Origin: Devosia sp.
GTDB taxonomy: Bacteria; Pseudomonadota; Alphaproteobacteria; Rhizobiales; Devosiaceae
DNA: 64,000 nt
Assembly (NCBI RefSeq): GCF_025809055.1
Contig: NZ_CP075529.1
Coordinates: forward strand, 1,860,001 to 1,924,000
Direction of reading: 5' to 3'
Shown: positions 8,175 through 17,185 of the stretch, one piece after another
Position numbering within the stretch: the first letter of the stretch is position 1
Layout: every line of letters begins with the position of its first letter
Position numbers and translations under genes: made by a program
The notes under the pieces: generated by a model
Told to the model about the DNA's origin: nothing
Seen by the model: the letters and a program-made list of their open reading frames with translations, nothing else
The model's database searches: none

Positions 8175-10148
8175 ATGACGAACACAGCCCAGCAGAACGA
8201 ACTGGCCAATGCCATCCGGTCCTTGTCGATGGATGCCGTCGAGAAGGCCAATTCGGGCCATCCGGGCCTGCCCATGGGCTGCGCCGACATTGCGACGGTC
8301 CTGTTCACCAAGATCATGAAGTTCGATCCCGCCGACCACCAGTGGGCCGATCGCGACCGCTTCATCCTCTCGGCCGGTCACGGCTCGATGCTGCTCTATT
8401 CTTCGCTCTACCTTCTCGGCTACCAGGACATGACCATCGACCAGGTCAAGAACTTCCGCCAGCTGGGCAGCAAGACCGCCGGGCACCCCGAATTCGGCCA
8501 TGCCACCGGCATCGAAACCACGACCGGCCCGCTCGGCCAGGGCCTTGCCAATTCGGTCGGCTTTGCCGTCGCCGAGGCCAAGCTCGCCGCCGAGTTCGGT
8601 GCGGACCTCGTCGATCACCACACCTATGTGCTGGCCGGTGACGGGTGCCTGATGGAAGGCATTTCCCAGGAGGCCATTTCGCTGGCCGGTCACCTCAAGC
8701 TCAACAAGCTGATCGTCATCTGGGACAACAACAACATCACCATCGACGGCAAGGTCTCCAATGCCGACTCGACCGACCAGATCGCCCGCTTCAAGGCGGT
8801 TGGCTGGAACACGATCGAGATCGACGGCCACGACCAGGCGGCCATCGAAAAGGCCCTCAACGACGCCAAGGCCTCGACCGACAAGCCGACCCTGATCGCC
8901 GCCAAGACCACGATCGGCTTCGGCGCGCCCAAGAAGGCCGGCACGGAAAAGGTGCATGGCGCCCCGCTCGGCGCCGAGGAACTGGCCGGCGCCAAGGCGG
9001 CGCTCGGCATCGACTATCCCGCTTTTGAAGTGCCCGCGCATATCGTGGAAGCCTGGCGCGCCGCCGGCACCCGCAGCCAGAACATTCGCGGCGAATGGGA
9101 AGCCCGGCTGGCCAAGTCCGACAAGCGCGACGAGTTCACCCGCCGCATGTCCGGCAAGCTGCCCTCCGACTTTGCCAGGGCCATGGGCGACTACAAGCAG
9201 AAGCTTGCCGAGGACAAGCCCAAGGTGGCAAGCCGCAAGGCTTCGCAGATGGCGCTCGAGATCATCAACAAGACCGTGCCGGAAACCCTGGCCGGCTCGG
9301 CCGACCTCACCCATTCCAACCTCACCAACACGCCAGAGACCGTGCCCTTCCAGGCCGACAATCGCCTGGGCCGCTACATGATGTACGGCATTCGGGAGCA
9401 CGAAATGGGCGCGGCCATGAATGGCGTGGCGCTGCATGGCGGGCTCATTCCCTATGGCGGCACCTTCATGGTCTTTACCGACTATGCCCGCCCGGCCATC
9501 CGCCTCTCGGCTTTGATGGAACAGCGCGTCATCTATGTGATGACCCACGATTCCATCGGCCTGGGCGAAGACGGCCCGACCCATCAGCCGGTGGAGCACC
9601 TGACCGCCCTGCGCGCCATCCCGAACCTTTTGGTCTTCCGCCCGGCCGATGCCATGGAAACCGCCGAATGCTGGGAGCTGGCCATGGAAGCCCAGCACCC
9701 CTCGATCCTGGCTCTCAGCCGCCAGAACCTGCCGGCCCTGCGCACCGAATATTCCGCCGAGAACCGCAGCGCCAAGGGTGCCTACAGCCTTGTGGGCCCC
9801 GCCGATGCCGATGCCGTCATCTTCGCCACGGGCTCGGAAGTCGCCATTGCCGTGGAGGCCCAGAAGGAGCTGACCGAAAAGGGCATTTCCGCCCGCGTCG
9901 TCTCGGTGCCGTCCATGGAGCTTTTTGCCAAGCAGTCCGATGCCTACAAGGCCGAAATCCTGGGCAAGGCCAAGGCGCGCGTCGCCGTCGAAGCCGGTAT
10001 CGAAATGAGCTGGAACAAGCTGCTCGGTGACAAGGGCCGGTTTGTCGGCATGTCCTCCTTCGGCGCTTCCGGCCCGATCGACGCGCTCTACACCCACTTT
10101 GGCATTACGCCGAAGGCCGTTGTTGAAGCCGTTACCGCCCAAGTGTAA
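8175..10148 (+). CDS. tkt: Transketolase
   Basis: This 657-aa thiamine diphosphate enzyme transfers two-carbon ketol units in the pentose phosphate pathway. The N-terminus shows the substrate and TPP-binding histidines (AGHGSM near residue 75), the TPP/Mg motif GDGCLMEGISQEA near residue 156, and the pyrimidine-domain motif GLGEDGPTHQPVEH near residue 460. Length is normal. gap follows 50 nt downstream on the same strand, an arrangement common in this order, so co-transcription is likely. Confidence 0.96.
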   Translation: MTNTAQQNELANAIRSLSMDAVEKANSGHPGLPMGCADIATVLFTKIMKFDPADHQWADRDRFILSAGHGSMLLYSSLYLLGYQDMTIDQVKNFRQLGSKTAGHPEFGHATGIETTTGPLGQGLANSVGFAVAEAKLAAEFGADLVDHHTYVLAGDGCLMEGISQEAISLAGHLKLNKLIVIWDNNNITIDGKVSNADSTDQIARFKAVGWNTIEIDGHDQAAIEKALNDAKASTDKPTLIAAKTTIGFGAPKKAGTEKVHGAPLGAEELAGAKAALGIDYPAFEVPAHIVEAWRAAGTRSQNIRGEWEARLAKSDKRDEFTRRMSGKLPSDFARAMGDYKQKLAEDKPKVASRKASQMALEIINKTVPETLAGSADLTHSNLTNTPETVPFQADNRLGRYMMYGIREHEMGAAMNGVALHGGLIPYGGTFMVFTDYARPAIRLSALMEQRVIYVMTHDSIGLGEDGPTHQPVEHLTALRAIPNLLVFRPADAMETAECWELAMEAQHPSILALSRQNLPALRTEYSAENRSAKGAYSLVGPADADAVIFATGSEVAIAVEAQKELTEKGISARVVSVPSMELFAKQSDAYKAEILGKAKARVAVEAGIEMSWNKLLGDKGRFVGMSSFGASGPIDALYTHFGITPKAVVEAVTAQV

Positions 10149-10198
10149 GAGAGCCCCGCCCTCCCCCTCCTAAAAACCCTCCCAAGGAGCGTCTTTCC

Positions 10199-11206
10199 AT
10201 GGCAGTCAAGGTCGCCATCAATGGCTTCGGCCGCATCGGTCGCAACATTCTGCGTGCCATCATCGAATCCGGCCGCACCGACATCGAGGTCGTGGCCATC
10301 AACGACCTCGGCCCGGTCGAGACCAATGCCCACCTGCTGCGCTTCGACAGCGTGCATGGCCGTTTCCCGCACAAGGTGACCGTCTCCGGCGACACCATCG
10401 ATGTCGGCCGCGGCCCCATCAAGGTCACGGCGATCCGCAATCCTGAAGAGCTGCCGCATGGCGAGATGGGCGTCGATATCGCGCTCGAATGCACCGGCAT
10501 CTTCACCTCCAAGGAAAAGGCCTCTGCCCACCTCAAGGCCGGCGCCAAGAAGGTGATCATTTCCGCGCCCGGCGATGGCGCCGACAAGACCGTGGTCTAT
10601 GGCATCAACCACCAGTCCCTCACCAAGGACGACGTGGTGATCTCCAACGCCTCGTGCACGACCAATTGCCTGGCCCCGCTTGCCTATGTGCTCCACAAGG
10701 AGTTCGGCATCGAAAAGGGCATGATGACCACGATCCATTCCTATACCGGTGACCAGCCCACGCTGGACACCATGCACAAGGATATGTATCGCGCCCGCGC
10801 TGCAGCCCTCAGCCAGATCCCGACTTCGACCGGCGCCGCCAAGGCCATTGGCCTGGTGCTGCCCGAGCTCAAGGGCAAGCTCGACGGCGTCTCGATCCGC
10901 GTGCCGACCCCGAACGTCTCCTGCGTCGATTTCAAGTTCATCGCCAAGCGCGCAGTGACGGCCGAGGAAATCAATGCCGCGGTGAAGAAGTATGCCGATG
11001 GCGAACTCAAGGGCGTTCTCGGCTATACCGAGTTCCCCAATGTCTCGATCGACTTCAACCACGACCCTCATTCCTCCACCCTGGCGCTCGACCAGACCAA
11101 GGTGATGGACGGCAATTTCGTGTCGGTCCTCAGCTGGTACGACAATGAATGGGGCTTTTCCAACCGCATGGCCGACACGGCCGTGGCCCTGGGCAAGACG
11201 CTCTGA
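10199..11206 (+). CDS. gap: Glyceraldehyde-3-phosphate dehydrogenase
   Basis: This 335-aa protein begins MAVKVAINGFGRIGR, the NAD-binding glycine motif, and carries the catalytic cysteine in SNASCTTNCLAP near residue 153. It catalyses the reversible oxidation and phosphorylation of glyceraldehyde-3-phosphate. A strong SD (AAGGAG) sits at 10185-10190. It is followed by an excellent terminator at 11231-11260, so tkt-gap is probably a transcription unit, with pgk 1.6 kb further on under separate control. Confidence 0.97.
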   Translation: MAVKVAINGFGRIGRNILRAIIESGRTDIEVVAINDLGPVETNAHLLRFDSVHGRFPHKVTVSGDTIDVGRGPIKVTAIRNPEELPHGEMGVDIALECTGIFTSKEKASAHLKAGAKKVIISAPGDGADKTVVYGINHQSLTKDDVVISNASCTTNCLAPLAYVLHKEFGIEKGMMTTIHSYTGDQPTLDTMHKDMYRARAAALSQIPTSTGAAKAIGLVLPELKGKLDGVSIRVPTPNVSCVDFKFIAKRAVTAEEINAAVKKYADGELKGVLGYTEFPNVSIDFNHDPHSSTLALDQTKVMDGNFVSVLSWYDNEWGFSNRMADTAVALGKTL

Positions 11207-11230
11207 GGCCAGACGGGTGCAACGATCGGA

Positions 11231-11260
11231 GGGCGTCCTGCGGGGCGCCCTTTTTTTTTT
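11231..11260 (+). terminator. Rho-independent terminator of gap
   Basis: Arms GGGCGTCC and GGGCGCCC (one G-T pair) with a 4-nt loop are followed directly by ten T. It begins 24 nt after the gap stop codon. Confidence 0.92.
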
Positions 11261-11291
11261 GGGCGCGCCCAAATCGCCTCCCCGCTTGTGC

Positions 11292-11372
11292 GTCATTCCC
11301 GCGAAAGCGGGAACCTCTGTTTCAACGGCCCGGATCACGATAAACAGGGGTTCCCGCTTTCGCGGGAATGAC
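11292..11372. repeat. Paired inverted intergenic repeat (BIME-like)
   Basis: Two 31-nt arms (11292-11322 and 11342-11372) are inverted copies of each other with one mismatch and a 19-nt spacer. Each arm itself contains the hairpin CCCGCGAAAGCGGG. This is the form of a REP pair. It lies between the gap terminator and the next gene. Confidence 0.75.
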
Positions 11373-11391
11373 CCGGTGGTGACCGCCAGTT

Positions 11392-11931
11392 ATGGACAGG
11401 CCAATGCCCCTCAACCGATCCATTCGCTGGCGCGGCCTGGACCTCGACACCATCGAGCATGCCCACATCATTGCCACAACGCGCGACACCCGGATTCGCG
11501 GCGCCATTGTCGGGCCGGATTTCGGGCTCTTCTATCGGCTGAAACTCGACGAGAACGGCCATACGCGGACGGTGAGAATCGAGCGCGCCGACGGCAGGAC
11601 ACTCGAACTTTTCGCTGATGGCGCCGGCGGCTGGTCGGACGACCGGGCCGAACCCATCGCGGCGCTGAGGGGATGCATCGACGTCGATATCTGGCCGACG
11701 CCATTGACCAATTCCCTGCCTATCTGGCGCAGCGCCTGGACCGGGCAGCCCCTGCGCTTCGCCATGGCCTGGATCGATGCCACCGACATGAGCGTCAGCC
11801 GCGCCGAGCAGGTCTATACCAGGCTCGATGATACCCGCTTCCGCTTCCAGTCGGCCGATTTCGAACGCGACATCACGCTCGATGGAGACGGACTGGTGGT
11901 GGATTATCCGGGGCTGTTCACGCAGGCCTAG
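11392..11931 (+). CDS. Putative glycolipid-binding family protein (DUF1089-like)
   Basis: This protein of about 179 aa has no signal peptide or membrane span. The beta-rich sequence, with an N-terminal WRGLDLDTIEHAHI segment and a C-terminal DYPGLF, matches the putative glycolipid-binding (DUF1089) family; the function name comes from structural similarity within the family and no activity is known. The start could be the ATG at 11392 or at 11404, which has GGACAGG just upstream. It overlaps the convergent membrane-protein gene by about 14 nt at the 3' end. Confidence 0.7.
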   Translation: MDRPMPLNRSIRWRGLDLDTIEHAHIIATTRDTRIRGAIVGPDFGLFYRLKLDENGHTRTVRIERADGRTLELFADGAGGWSDDRAEPIAALRGCIDVDIWPTPLTNSLPIWRSAWTGQPLRFAMAWIDATDMSVSRAEQVYTRLDDTRFRFQSADFERDITLDGDGLVVDYPGLFTQA

Positions 11932-12364
11932 TCTCGCCCCGCCCGCGCCCCGGCAGGGCCGTTGCCGCCATGGCAACGGCGCCAGCCAGTGCGAGCAGGC
12001 CAAAGCCCTGTGGCGTGATCTGGCTGGCCCTGAGGTAGAACACAAAGATCGGCCAGCCCAGAGCCATGCCCGAAAGCGCACCGATCGCCAGGGCCGCAGC
12101 AACCGTGCGACTGCCCTGCACGCGCGGGCCGACAAAATGCCAGGCGATCGCCGAGACGATGGCGGGAGGCAGGCCGGCCAGCCAGCCGAATGCGGAAACG
12201 AGCAGCAGGCCCACCCCAAGGACATAGCCAAGGTCCGAAGCCGGAAGCGGCGTGCCGCTCATGCCGCTCATCGCCAGGGTGAGGGCGAGAATGGTCCAGG
12301 TTCCGACCAGCGGGCCGAACACCACGATGAGAAAACTGCGCGATACAGGTCGGGGTTCACTCAT
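11918..12364 (-). CDS. Small membrane protein of unknown function
   Basis: This protein of about 148 aa has four hydrophobic segments: near residues 9-31, 43-66, 80-105 and 115-138. No family is recognised. I take the ATG at 12364 (MSEPRPVSRS), which places a charged N-terminus right before the first span; an ATG at 12391 is also in frame. It converges on the glycolipid-binding-like gene and overlaps its end. Confidence 0.55.
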   Translation of the reverse strand: MSEPRPVSRSFLIVVFGPLVGTWTILALTLAMSGMSGTPLPASDLGYVLGVGLLLVSAFGWLAGLPPAIVSAIAWHFVGPRVQGSRTVAAALAIGALSGMALGWPIFVFYLRASQITPQGFGLLALAGAVAMAATALPGRGRGETRPA

Positions 12365-12502
12365 GCCAGCCCAATCTACATAACGACGCATCTCCCGGAT
12401 CGGAGGACGCAGCCCGCCGGGATCAATGCGTTGTGGGGCGCAAAGGCGACAAGAACAAGTCCGTAAGTGGGGCCGCAGACAGAAGCGGGCCTTTGCGGAC
12501 CC

Positions 12503-12723
12503 TAGATCATTTCACGACAAGACTGAAACGACGGAGCCTTTCCCTTCTCCCCTGAGGGGAGAAGAGCCTGCCCCGGACTTGATCCGGGGTGGCGCGAAGC
12601 GCCGGATGAGGGGTTCACACTCACGGTTTTGCCGAGAGGCCTTCACCCCTCACCCCTCCCTCTCCCCTGAGGGGAGAGGGGGCGAAGGGGGCGATGGTTC
12701 AGTTTGAGGGTGAAACGCTCCAG
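12503..12723 (+). repeat. Dispersed intergenic repeat, copy 1 (MITE-like)
   Basis: This is about 220 nt of non-coding sequence shared with 25728-25924 and, inverted, 39204-39424. Order of parts: TTTCAC end, GACTGAAACGACGG, a CCCCTGAGGGG hairpin, a CCCCGGACTTGATCCGGGG hairpin, GCGCGAAGCGCCGG, TTCACACTCACGG, a second CCCCTGAGGGG hairpin, GATGGTTCAGTTT, and a GTGAAACGCT end. The outer ends form an imperfect inverted repeat. It fills most of the gap before pgk. Confidence 0.75.
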
Positions 12724-12828
12724 TGACGCCGCGGTCGGGCGGCCCAAGAGATTTTTTTCTCCCCCGCTTTCCCCTGTCGTGCCACTCTGCTACCCCAGCC
12801 CGCAGACATCTGACCCGGGAGCCAACCC

Positions 12829-14031
12829 ATGAGCGCCAGCTTCAAGACCCTCGACGAACTCGATCTCAACGGCAAGCGCGTCCTGCTTCGGGCCGATCTC
12901 AACGTGCCGTTGGCCGATGGCAAGGTGACCGACGCGACCCGCATCGAGCGGCTGGTGCCCACGATCCGCGAGATCGTCAAGCACGACGCCAAGGTGGTGC
13001 TGTTGAGCCATTTCGGCCGTCCCAAGGGCAAGGTCGATGCGCAGTTTTCGCTGGAGCAGGTCTGCGAAGCCATTGCCAATGAAACCGGCCATCCGGTCGG
13101 CTTCGTCGCCACCGACTGGCTAGATGTCTCCGCCGCCCAAAAGGCCATCGACGACGCCCCGGCCGGCGCCGTTCTGGTCCTGGAAAATACCCGCTTCCAC
13201 CCCGGCGAGGAAGAAAACGACATCGAGCTGGCCAAGCGCATGGCGAGCCTGGGCGATTGCTATGTCAACGACGCCTTTTCCGCGGCCCACCGCGCCCATG
13301 CCTCGACCGAAGCGCTGGCGCACCTGCTGCCGGCGGCTGCGGGCCTGGCCATGCAGGCCGAACTCGAAGCGCTGGAATCCGGGCTCGGCAAGCCCAAGAA
13401 GCCGGTGGTCGCCATCGTCGGCGGCGCGAAAGTCTCCTCCAAGATCGACCTGCTCGAAAATCTCGTGACCAAGGTGGATGGCCTCGTCATCGGCGGCGGC
13501 ATGGCCAATACGTTTCTGTTTGCCCAGGGCCACGGCGTCGGCAAATCGCTGTGCGAAAAGGATCTCGCAGACACGGCGCGCCGCATCATGGACAAGGCCG
13601 AAAAGGCCAATTGCGCCATCATCCTGCCGATCGATGCGGTGGTCTCCTGGCACTTCAAGGCCCATTCGCCCACGCGCCTCTATGGCGTCGACGCCATCGA
13701 CCCGGACGGCATGATCCTCGACATGGGTCCGATCTCGATCGATCGCGTCAACGCCGCCATCGATGACGCCCATACCCTGGTCTGGAACGGCCCGGTCGGC
13801 GCCTTCGAGATGGAGCCCTTCGACGCGGGCACGGTGGCCATTGCCAAGCATGTGGCCAAGCGCACCCATGACGGGCACCTGGTCTCGGTCGCCGGTGGCG
13901 GCGACACGGTCGGGGCGCTCGCCCATGCCGGGGTCAAGGATAAGCTGAGCTACGTCTCGACCGCGGGCGGCGCCTTCCTCGAATGGATGGAAGGCAAGCC
14001 CCTGCCGGGCGTCGTGGCGCTGAAGAAGTGA
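12829..14031 (+). CDS. pgk: Phosphoglycerate kinase
   Basis: This is a 400-aa full-length enzyme. The substrate-binding start KRVLLRADLNVPL, the LSHFGRPKG loop, the VNDAFSAAHRAHAS segment and the C-terminal nucleotide motif VAGGGDTVGALAHAG are all present. It catalyses ATP formation from 1,3-bisphosphoglycerate, directly after GAPDH in glycolysis. It is monocistronic as far as seen: repeats lie on both sides. Confidence 0.97.
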   Translation: MSASFKTLDELDLNGKRVLLRADLNVPLADGKVTDATRIERLVPTIREIVKHDAKVVLLSHFGRPKGKVDAQFSLEQVCEAIANETGHPVGFVATDWLDVSAAQKAIDDAPAGAVLVLENTRFHPGEEENDIELAKRMASLGDCYVNDAFSAAHRAHASTEALAHLLPAAAGLAMQAELEALESGLGKPKKPVVAIVGGAKVSSKIDLLENLVTKVDGLVIGGGMANTFLFAQGHGVGKSLCEKDLADTARRIMDKAEKANCAIILPIDAVVSWHFKAHSPTRLYGVDAIDPDGMILDMGPISIDRVNAAIDDAHTLVWNGPVGAFEMEPFDAGTVAIAKHVAKRTHDGHLVSVAGGGDTVGALAHAGVKDKLSYVSTAGGAFLEWMEGKPLPGVVALKK

Positions 14032-14094
14032 CGTGAAGGCGGAGCTTCAAACGTAAGCCTGACGTCAGCCGAGCCTTCCCACCCGCCATTCTGC

Positions 14095-14181
14095 CCTCGG
14101 GCTCGACCCGAGGGCCGTAATTCCCGCGCAAAAGTCCCAGATTCCGGGCTTTCTCCCTGGCCCTCGGATCGGGCCCGAGGG
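14095..14181. repeat. Intergenic GC-rich palindromes after pgk
   Basis: Two palindromic units, each with CCCTCGG and CCGAGGG arms (14095-14115 and 14161-14181), lie head to tail about 45 nt apart in the 285-nt non-coding gap between pgk and the aldo/keto reductase. They look like REP-type elements. Confidence 0.5.
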
Positions 14182-14214
14182 CAGCGCTGGGGGCGTGGGC
14201 GCCGCCATTGCCAA

Positions 14215-14248
14215 GACCTCGTCCTTCGACAAGCTCAGGATGAGGTCT
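14215..14248. repeat. 34-nt dispersed palindromic repeat, copy 1
   Basis: This 34-nt sequence with GACCTC/GAGGTC ends around a CTTCGACAAGCTCAGG core is repeated exactly at 25651-25684. A degraded relative (CTCAGGATAAGACC) follows at about 14256. It is non-coding in both places. Confidence 0.7.
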
Positions 14249-14316
14249 CGACTGGCTCAGGATAAGACCTTCGACAGGCAGCGCGATGTCTGCTGATGCC
14301 TGAGGCCTGACAGGCG

Positions 14317-15147
14317 TCAGAACTGTGCCGTCACCGGGTCGGACCCGAGGCGGCCGTCGGTAGCGTCGAGGCCGGTGATGACGGCCATATCTTCGGCGCT
14401 GAGAACGAAATCGAAGACGTCGAAATTTTCGACGATCCGGCTGGGCGTCACCGATTTGGGAATGACGATGAGGCCGCTGTCGAGATGCCAGCGAATGATG
14501 ACCTGGGCCGGGCTCTTGCCGTGGCGGCGGGCAATGTCGGCGATGCGGGGATCGTCCAAAAGCTTGCCCTGACCCAGGGGGCTCCAGCTCTCGGTCTTGA
14601 CGCCAAGGTTTTCGTGCTTGGCGCGCATCGTTTTCTGCTGAAAGCGGGGATGCAGCTGGATTTGGTTGAGCGCCGGGGTAACGCCGGTTTCGGCGATGAT
14701 CTGTTCGAGATAGTCGCCCTCGAAATTCGACACGCCGATAGACTTTGCCTTGCCCTCTTCGCGCAGGCGGATCAGTGCCTTCCAGGTGTCGACAAACTTG
14801 CCGCGATAGGCCGACGGCCAGTGGATCAGGTAGAGATCGACATAGTCGGTGCCGAGCCGCCTGAGGCTCTCGTCCATGGCCTTCAGGGTCTCGTCAAACC
14901 CCTGGTCGTCATTCCAGACCTTGGTTGTGAGAAAAATGTCCTGCCGATCGATGCCGGAGGCGGCCATGCCCTCTCCAACACCCTCTTCGTTCTGGTAGAT
15001 GGCCGCGGTGTCGATGTGGCGGTAGCCCGCCTTGAGGGCAGTCTGCACTGCGCTGACGGCAACATCATTGGGTGTTTGCCACACCCCCAGCCCGATCTGC
15101 GGAATCGTGCGCCCGTCATTGAAGGTCACGTGCGGTTGCGTGCTCAT
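14317..15147 (-). CDS. Aldo/keto reductase (2,5-diketo-gluconate reductase-like)
   Basis: This 276-aa TIM-barrel oxidoreductase of the AKR superfamily has the complete catalytic tetrad: D46 and Y51 (GYRHIDTAAIYQNE), K76 (TTKVW) and H109 (LIHWP). The C-terminal NADPH site IPKSVTPSRIVEN is present. The closest pattern is the DkgA/DkgB type, which reduces 2,5-diketogluconate and small ketones or aldehydes; the true substrate is not evident. It is a single gene, divergent from fba. Confidence 0.88.
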   Translation of the reverse strand: MSTQPHVTFNDGRTIPQIGLGVWQTPNDVAVSAVQTALKAGYRHIDTAAIYQNEEGVGEGMAASGIDRQDIFLTTKVWNDDQGFDETLKAMDESLRRLGTDYVDLYLIHWPSAYRGKFVDTWKALIRLREEGKAKSIGVSNFEGDYLEQIIAETGVTPALNQIQLHPRFQQKTMRAKHENLGVKTESWSPLGQGKLLDDPRIADIARRHGKSPAQVIIRWHLDSGLIVIPKSVTPSRIVENFDVFDFVLSAEDMAVITGLDATDGRLGSDPVTAQF

Positions 15148-15279
15148 CTCGTCGTCCTGTCAGTTGTGGGAAGGGTGCCGAAGCACGGAAAGACGTGATC
15201 GGCACTTTACGATAGATAGGACGCGAAACCAACCCGGCCGGGGGCTTGCCGGAAATCTTCCATACAAGATCAGCCTTTG

Positions 15280-15327
15280 GTCTAATAACCCTAGGTCTAA
15301 TCGCGGACGGCGTGACGAAAGTCTAAT
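15280..15327 (+). promoter_or_regulatory. Three GTCTAAT direct repeats before fba
   Basis: GTCTAAT occurs at 15280-15286, 15295-15301 and 15321-15327, just upstream of the fba start at 15361. The first two are 15 nt apart. They may be binding sites for a regulator or part of the promoter. Confidence 0.4.
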
Positions 15328-15360
15328 CTCGCGGCCAATCCCACGCCCACGAGGACTGCC

Positions 15361-16389
15361 ATGACCAAGTCGCTGAACGCGATTGCCCAGAAGCTGATGA
15401 CGCCCGGAATGGGCATTCTTGCCGCCGACGAATCCGAAGGCACGATCGGCAAGCGCTTCTCCAAGATCAACCTGCCCAACACGCTCGACCTGCGTCGCGA
15501 CTATCGCGAGATGCTGTTCGGCGCCAGCGACGCCATGAAGAACTACATTTCCGGCGTCATTCTCACCGAAGAGACGCTCAAGCAGGAAGCCGCCGACGGC
15601 ACCCCCTTCCGCGCCACGCTGGCAGACAGCGACGTCATTCCCGGCATCAAGGTCGACCGTGGTGCCTTCCCCATGCCCGGCGAGTCGGGTGAAAAGATCA
15701 CCGAGGGCCTTGATGGCCTGCGCCAGCGTCTCGAGCAATATGCCCAGCTTGGTGCCGGTTTTGCCAAGTGGCGGGCGGTCATCACCATCAATGACATTGC
15801 CCCCACCCGCAATAATATCCGCGCCAATGCCCACGTTCTGGCGCGCTACGCCATGCTGTGCCAGGAAGCCGGCATCGTGCCGATCGTCGAGCCGGAAGTG
15901 GTCGGCGACGGGGAGCCGGGCAATCACTCCATGGAACGCTGTGCCCAGGTCACCGGCGATGTTCTCGAGAATGTGTTCAAGGAACTGCGCCTGGCCGGCG
16001 TCGACCTGGCCGGCATGCTGCTGAAGCCGAACATGATCCTGCCCGGCATCAATTCCCGCGATCGGCCCAGCGTCGATGACGTGGCGCGCCGCACGGTCGA
16101 GGTGCTGCGCGAGCATGTGCCGGCCGCCGTTCCGGGCATTGCCTTCCTGTCCGGCGGCCAGACCGACGAGGAAGCCACCGCGCACCTGTCGGCGATGAAC
16201 CGGATTGCCGGCAAGCCCTGGCCGCTGACCTTCTCCTATGGCCGCGCCCTGCAGAACGCGGCGCTGCGGACCTGGGCCGGCCGGCGCGAGAACTTCACCA
16301 CCGCCCGCCAGGCCTTTGCCCACCGCGCCCAGATGAATTCGCTGGCCGCCCTGGGCGAATGGTCCAACGATCGGGACCGGGCGGCCTGA
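15361..16389 (+). CDS. fba: Class I fructose-bisphosphate aldolase
   Basis: This 342-aa Schiff-base aldolase cleaves fructose-1,6-bisphosphate. The sequence shows GILAADESEGTIGKRF at the N-terminus, the EPEVV strand, and the active lysine in GMLLKPNMILPG near residue 221, followed by FLSGGQTDEEA. This is the animal-like class I type, not the metal-dependent class II type. A strong terminator follows at 16418. Confidence 0.95.
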   Translation: MTKSLNAIAQKLMTPGMGILAADESEGTIGKRFSKINLPNTLDLRRDYREMLFGASDAMKNYISGVILTEETLKQEAADGTPFRATLADSDVIPGIKVDRGAFPMPGESGEKITEGLDGLRQRLEQYAQLGAGFAKWRAVITINDIAPTRNNIRANAHVLARYAMLCQEAGIVPIVEPEVVGDGEPGNHSMERCAQVTGDVLENVFKELRLAGVDLAGMLLKPNMILPGINSRDRPSVDDVARRTVEVLREHVPAAVPGIAFLSGGQTDEEATAHLSAMNRIAGKPWPLTFSYGRALQNAALRTWAGRRENFTTARQAFAHRAQMNSLAALGEWSNDRDRAA

Positions 16390-16417
16390 TCCACCCCGAC
16401 GACTCCCAACGTCGGCC

Positions 16418-16456
16418 GGCGCGCATCCTTCATGCGGGATGCGCGCCGCTTTTGTC
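16418..16456 (+). terminator. Rho-independent terminator of fba
   Basis: Perfect 11-bp arms (GGCGCGCATCC at 16418-16428 and its complement at 16437-16447) are followed by GCTTTTGTCTTT. It begins 29 nt past the stop codon. Confidence 0.88.
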
Positions 16457-16576
16457 TTTGCGGGGCGCATGGCCGCACCGATTGCCACCCCGCCGGCCAT
16501 GCCCTATTGGAGGCAGGTCCCTTTGTTGCCAAAATGCCGGCCTAGGGACGCGCGTTGCGTCATCTCCGGAAGCTAA

Positions 16577-17185
16577 ATGGCACCCCAACTCTATCTCATT
16601 ACTCCCGGCAATCCGGACCAGGCCGAGTTTCCGCGCCGCCTGATGGGCGTGCTCAGCGGACCTGAGGTAGCGGCCCTGCTGGTGCGCCGTGGCCAGATGG
16701 ACGAAGCTGCCTATCGCGACTTTGCCGGACGTCTCGTGCAGATCGGACAGGCCGCCGGAGCCGCCGTGCTGGTCGAGGACGATACCAGCCTGGCCCAGGC
16801 CATCGGCGCCGACGGCGTGCATGTGACCGAGGGCGGCATCAAGGCGATCCGGGCTGCCATTGCCGCGCTCAAGCCCGACGGCATTGTCGGTGTCGGCAAT
16901 GTCCGCAGCCGCCACGACGCCATGAGCTTTGGCGAACTCGATGTCGACTATGTGATGTTCGGCCCGCTCTCCGGCGAGAATGACGCGCAGGCTACGGACC
17001 TGGCACAATGGTGGGCGGAAACCTTTGAAGTCCCGGCGGTCCTGTCAGTTCCGCAGGCCGAGCCGGACCTGCTCGCGAGCGCCACCACCGAGTTCATCGG
17101 CCTTTCGGACTGCATCTGGGCGGCACAGGACCCGGCCGGGGCTCTGGCCGGCTTTGCCCGGCCCGAACTGGCGCAGACGCGATGA
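16577..17185 (+). CDS. Thiamine-phosphate-synthase-like protein, divergent
   Basis: This 202-aa TIM-barrel protein has the ThiE-type core: LYLITPG at the N-terminus, AIGADGVHVTEGG in the middle and VDYVMFGPLSG near the end. ThiE joins HMP-PP and thiazole phosphate. Several expected residues are not seen: the ND pair reads ED, the GQxDxP segment is absent, and the TxTK/TxSK lysine motif after GP is missing. It overlaps the Sel1 gene by 4 nt. It may have another function; no thi genes or TPP riboswitch are adjacent. Confidence 0.6.
   Translation: MAPQLYLITPGNPDQAEFPRRLMGVLSGPEVAALLVRRGQMDEAAYRDFAGRLVQIGQAAGAAVLVEDDTSLAQAIGADGVHVTEGGIKAIRAAIAALKPDGIVGVGNVRSRHDAMSFGELDVDYVMFGPLSGENDAQATDLAQWWAETFEVPAVLSVPQAEPDLLASATTEFIGLSDCIWAAQDPAGALAGFARPELAQTR

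Noticed and set aside
7926..10142. 738-codon open frame antisense to transketolase
   Set aside because: It is a mirror of the high-GC tkt codons: it covers the whole enzyme, has no start signal and consists of Gly/Arg/Val/His-rich sequence with no family resemblance.
12529..12715. Small RNA gene or CRISPR leader in the repeat-rich gap before pgk
   Set aside because: The sequence is shared with two other gaps in the window and is better explained as a dispersed repeat.
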